Source: Immundisolibacterales bacterium (GTDB lineage: Bacteria > Pseudomonadota > Gammaproteobacteria > HK1). From it: a DNA stretch of 64,000 bases. The translations under genes and the position numbers were made by a program. Under the pieces are notes generated by a model, which saw nothing but the letters and a program-made list of their open reading frames with translations, did not search any database and had not been told where the DNA came from. Positions 61,896-64,000 of this stretch are shown here, piece after piece; within the stretch, counting starts at the first letter, position 1; each line of letters opens with the position of its first letter. The stretch covers positions 1-64,000 of the forward strand of contig JAPOPW010000033.1 of the NCBI GenBank assembly GCA_026712715.1, written 5' to 3'.

Positions 61896-63101
61896 TCAGT
61901 ACGAGCGGGGCATGCCGAGGACGTGCTCGCCGAGGTAGGAGAGGATGAGGTTGGTCGAGATGGGGGCGATCTGGTACAGGCGGGTCTCGCGGAACTTGCG
62001 CTCGACGTCGTACTCCTCGGCCATCCCGAACCCGCCGAAGGTCTGGATGCAGGTGTCGGCGGCGTGCCAGGCCGCCTCGGCCGCGAGGTGCTTGGCCATG
62101 TTCGCCTCCGCCCCGCAGGGGCGGGCGTTGTCGAAGAGGGCGGCCGCCTGGCGCACCATCAGCTCCGCCGCCCGCATCTCGGCGTAGGCCCGCGCGATCG
62201 GGAACTGGACCCCCTGGTTCTGGCCGATGGGGCGGCCGAACACCACCCGCTCCTTCGCGTAGCCGCTCGCCCGCTCGACGAACCAGCGGGCGTCCCCGAT
62301 GCACTCCGCCGCGACCACGATGCGCTCCGCGTTCATCCCGTCGAGGATGTAGCGGAAGCCCTTCCCCTCGGCGCCGATGAGGTTCTCGGCCGGAACCCGC
62401 ATGTCGTCGAAGAAGACCTCGGTCGTCGAGTGGTTGATCATCGTGCGGATGGGGCGGATGGTGAGGCCGTTGCCGAGCGCCTCGCGCATGTCCACCACGA
62501 AGACGGAGAGCCCGTCCGTGCGTTTCGCCACCTGGTCGGCGGCGGTGGTGCGGGCGAGGAGAAGCATCAGATCCGAGTGCTCGGCCCGCGAGGTCCACAC
62601 CTTCTGGCCGTTGACGACGTAGTGGTCGCCGTCGCGCACGGCCACGGTCTTGAGGCCCAGGGTGTTCGTGCCGCTCGTCGGCTCGGTGACCCCGAACGCC
62701 TGGAGGCGGAGGTCTCCGCGGGCGATGCCGGGGAGCCACTGGCGCTTCTGCTCGTCGCTGCCGTGCCGCAGGATCGTGCCCATGATGTACATCTGGGCGT
62801 GGCAGGCCGCCCCGTTGCCGCCGCTCGCGTGGATTTCTTCGAGGATCGCGGCCGCCGCTCCCGTGCCGAGCCCGCTTCCTCCGTACTCCTCCGGGACGAG
62901 CACGGCGAGGAAGCCGGCCTCGGTCAGGGCCCGCACGAACTCCGTCGGGTACTGGCGCTCGCGGTCCTTCTCGCGCCAGTACTCGCCGGGGTAGCCGGCG
63001 CAGAGCGCCCGCACCGATTCGCGGATCTGCCGGATGTCGTCGGAGTCCTCGAGCGGCCGGCCGGCCGCCGGGTCGATCACTTCCATCGCTGTCGCGGCCA
63101 T
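61896..63101 (-). CDS. Acyl-CoA dehydrogenase (second)
   Basis: A 401-residue FAD acyl-CoA dehydrogenase. The segments AFGVTEPTSGTNTLGLKTVA and YVVNGQKVWTSRAEHSDL are the family FAD/substrate signatures. A Glu in GMNAERIVVAAECIG could serve as the catalytic base, as in isovaleryl-CoA dehydrogenase. The C-terminus RKFRETRLYQIAPIS lacks the classical YEGT Glu. QNQGVQFPIARAYAEM is intact. It is separated from the first dehydrogenase by about 4 kb and on the opposite strand. Substrate not predictable. Confidence 0.9.
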   Translation of the reverse strand: MAATAMEVIDPAAGRPLEDSDDIRQIRESVRALCAGYPGEYWREKDRERQYPTEFVRALTEAGFLAVLVPEEYGGSGLGTGAAAAILEEIHASGGNGAACHAQMYIMGTILRHGSDEQKRQWLPGIARGDLRLQAFGVTEPTSGTNTLGLKTVAVRDGDHYVVNGQKVWTSRAEHSDLMLLLARTTAADQVAKRTDGLSVFVVDMREALGNGLTIRPIRTMINHSTTEVFFDDMRVPAENLIGAEGKGFRYILDGMNAERIVVAAECIGDARWFVERASGYAKERVVFGRPIGQNQGVQFPIARAYAEMRAAELMVRQAAALFDNARPCGAEANMAKHLAAEAAWHAADTCIQTFGGFGMAEEYDVERKFRETRLYQIAPISTNLILSYLGEHVLGMPRSY

Positions 63102-63164
63102 CTCGGTTCCTCGGCTCTTCGCGTTCGATTCGGGCGGTGGGGGCAGGGGAGCGGGCGGCGGCGA

Positions 63165-64000
63165 CTACGCCGCCGCGGCCCGGCACTCATCGGCCCGCGT
63201 GCGGGCCGCGGCGCTCGCCGCCTCCTCCCCGCAGCCGGAGAGCGCGTCCGCGTACTTTGACCACGAGTCGGCGCTCGACGGCCTGAGCTCGACCCGCTCG
63301 GCGAGCAGGCCCCGGGCGAGGCGGTACCGGCGGCCCCGGAGCGCCGCCTCGTTGAGGAGCTGCGCGAACACGTCGCGCTGGGCGTGGCTCGCCCCCATCA
63401 ACGGGTAGTCGGCGCGGATCGGGAGGAGGATCTCGGTCGCCGCCTCGTATTCTCCGCGGCAATAGGCGGCGACCGCCCGGCAAAGGGGTAGCGTCAGGCG
63501 CCGGGCAATGCCCGCCGCCCAGGTCGTGCGCTCGGCGGCGCACCGCTCGAGCGACTCGAACACCCGCTCGACCTCCTCGAAGCGCCCCGCCCGGCCGAGG
63601 GCCATCACGTGGTGCGGCTCGGTGAACGCGAGCGCGTGGTCCTCGATCTTGCCCGCGCACGCCTCGGCGAGCTCCTCCCAGCGGTCGCCCACGTCGACGT
63701 CGCGGCACTCGAGCCGCCACAGCATCGAGGCGCAGTTCTGGATGTCGAGATAGAAGTCCGTGGGCTTCGCCCGGAACCGCCCGTCGTAGAGGGCGAGCAC
63801 CTCGTCGACTCGGCCCCGCTCGATCTCGAACATCGCGAGGTGCCACCACAGGTGCTCGCGCATCGGGTTGCGGTCGTCCCAGATGTCGGGCGGACGGGAG
63901 AGCCACTCGGCGCCTTCGCGAAGGCGCCCCTGCATCTCGAGGACGTGAGAGACGGCGTGGATGGACCACACGTCGTCCTCGTTCATCTCCACGGCCCGGC
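63165..64000 (-). CDS. TPR (tetratricopeptide repeat)-like protein, C-terminal part (partial)
   Basis: The frame is open to the window edge, so the N-terminus is missing. The visible part (about 278 residues) has helical repeats; DVWSIHAVSHVLEMQGRLREGAEWL and LWWHLAMFEIERGRVDEVLALYD are typical of the TTC38-like family. An in-frame ATG at 63992 is probably internal, because related proteins continue upstream with conserved sequence and the frame stays open. The family's role is not known; it is often found near catabolic genes. It lies 63 bases upstream of the acyl-CoA dehydrogenase in the same direction. Confidence 0.78.
   Translation of the reverse strand, partial: RAVEMNEDDVWSIHAVSHVLEMQGRLREGAEWLSRPPDIWDDRNPMREHLWWHLAMFEIERGRVDEVLALYDGRFRAKPTDFYLDIQNCASMLWRLECRDVDVGDRWEELAEACAGKIEDHALAFTEPHHVMALGRAGRFEEVERVFESLERCAAERTTWAAGIARRLTLPLCRAVAAYCRGEYEAATEILLPIRADYPLMGASHAQRDVFAQLLNEAALRGRRYRLARGLLAERVELRPSSADSWSKYADALSGCGEEAASAAARTRADECRAAAA

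Overview
The window is high-GC bacterial chromosome, packed with metabolic and transport genes. I see no rRNA, tRNA, CRISPR array, insertion sequence or phage gene. A PII protein gene (glnK) and an ammonium channel gene (amtB) lie behind a textbook sigma-54 promoter and an almost perfect NtrC palindrome. With the many periplasmic-binding-protein ABC transporters, this points to a Gram-negative proteobacterium, probably alpha- or gamma-. The exact lineage cannot be read from the sequence alone.

Layout. 0-2.6 kb: the end of an unknown gene, then a flotillin-like membrane coiled-coil protein with internal repeats. 2.7-7.7 kb: an SRPBCC protein, an unusual SRPBCC-quinone oxidoreductase fusion, an alpha/beta hydrolase, an amidohydrolase and a small ABM-type monooxygenase. 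7.9-14.5 kb: a hydantoinase A without a B partner, an aldose dehydrogenase plus sugar lactonase plus cupin, and a convergent GMC flavoprotein oxidoreductase. 14.6-16.6 kb: glnK-amtB. 16.9-31.2 kb: two creatinase-like M24 hydrolases, an M20-family protein, a glutamine-amidotransferase-like protein and two peptide-type ABC transporters. The first transporter has a single fused ATPase; the second has none. 31.2-35.6 kb: a sugar-type (CUT1) ABC transporter read leftward. 36.1-41.1 kb: a divergent 2-aminoethylphosphonate/iron-type ABC transporter with a dual-specificity-phosphatase-like gene. 41.2-52.6 kb: two complete hydantoinase/oxoprolinase A-B pairs flanking a degenerate aspartoacylase-like gene, a PfkB sugar kinase and a secreted or lipoprotein barrel-like protein. 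53.0-64.0 kb: a HisD-like dehydrogenase, a DsbA/FrnE protein, an SDR, two acyl-CoA dehydrogenases, an enoyl-CoA hydratase, a MoxR/CoxE (AAA+/VWA) pair, a DUF899 protein and a truncated TPR protein.

Taken together, the region looks like a nitrogen- and carbon-scavenging locus. Peptide- and amide-type solutes would be imported, and cyclic or N-substituted amides opened by HyuA/HyuB and creatinase-like enzymes. Nitrogen released as ammonium is sensed and scavenged by GlnK/AmtB. This integrated role is an inference from gene content. The most unusual single items are the SRPBCC-oxidoreductase fusion, the orphan HyuA, the M20 and aspartoacylase-like proteins that have lost metal ligands, and the transporter without an ATPase.
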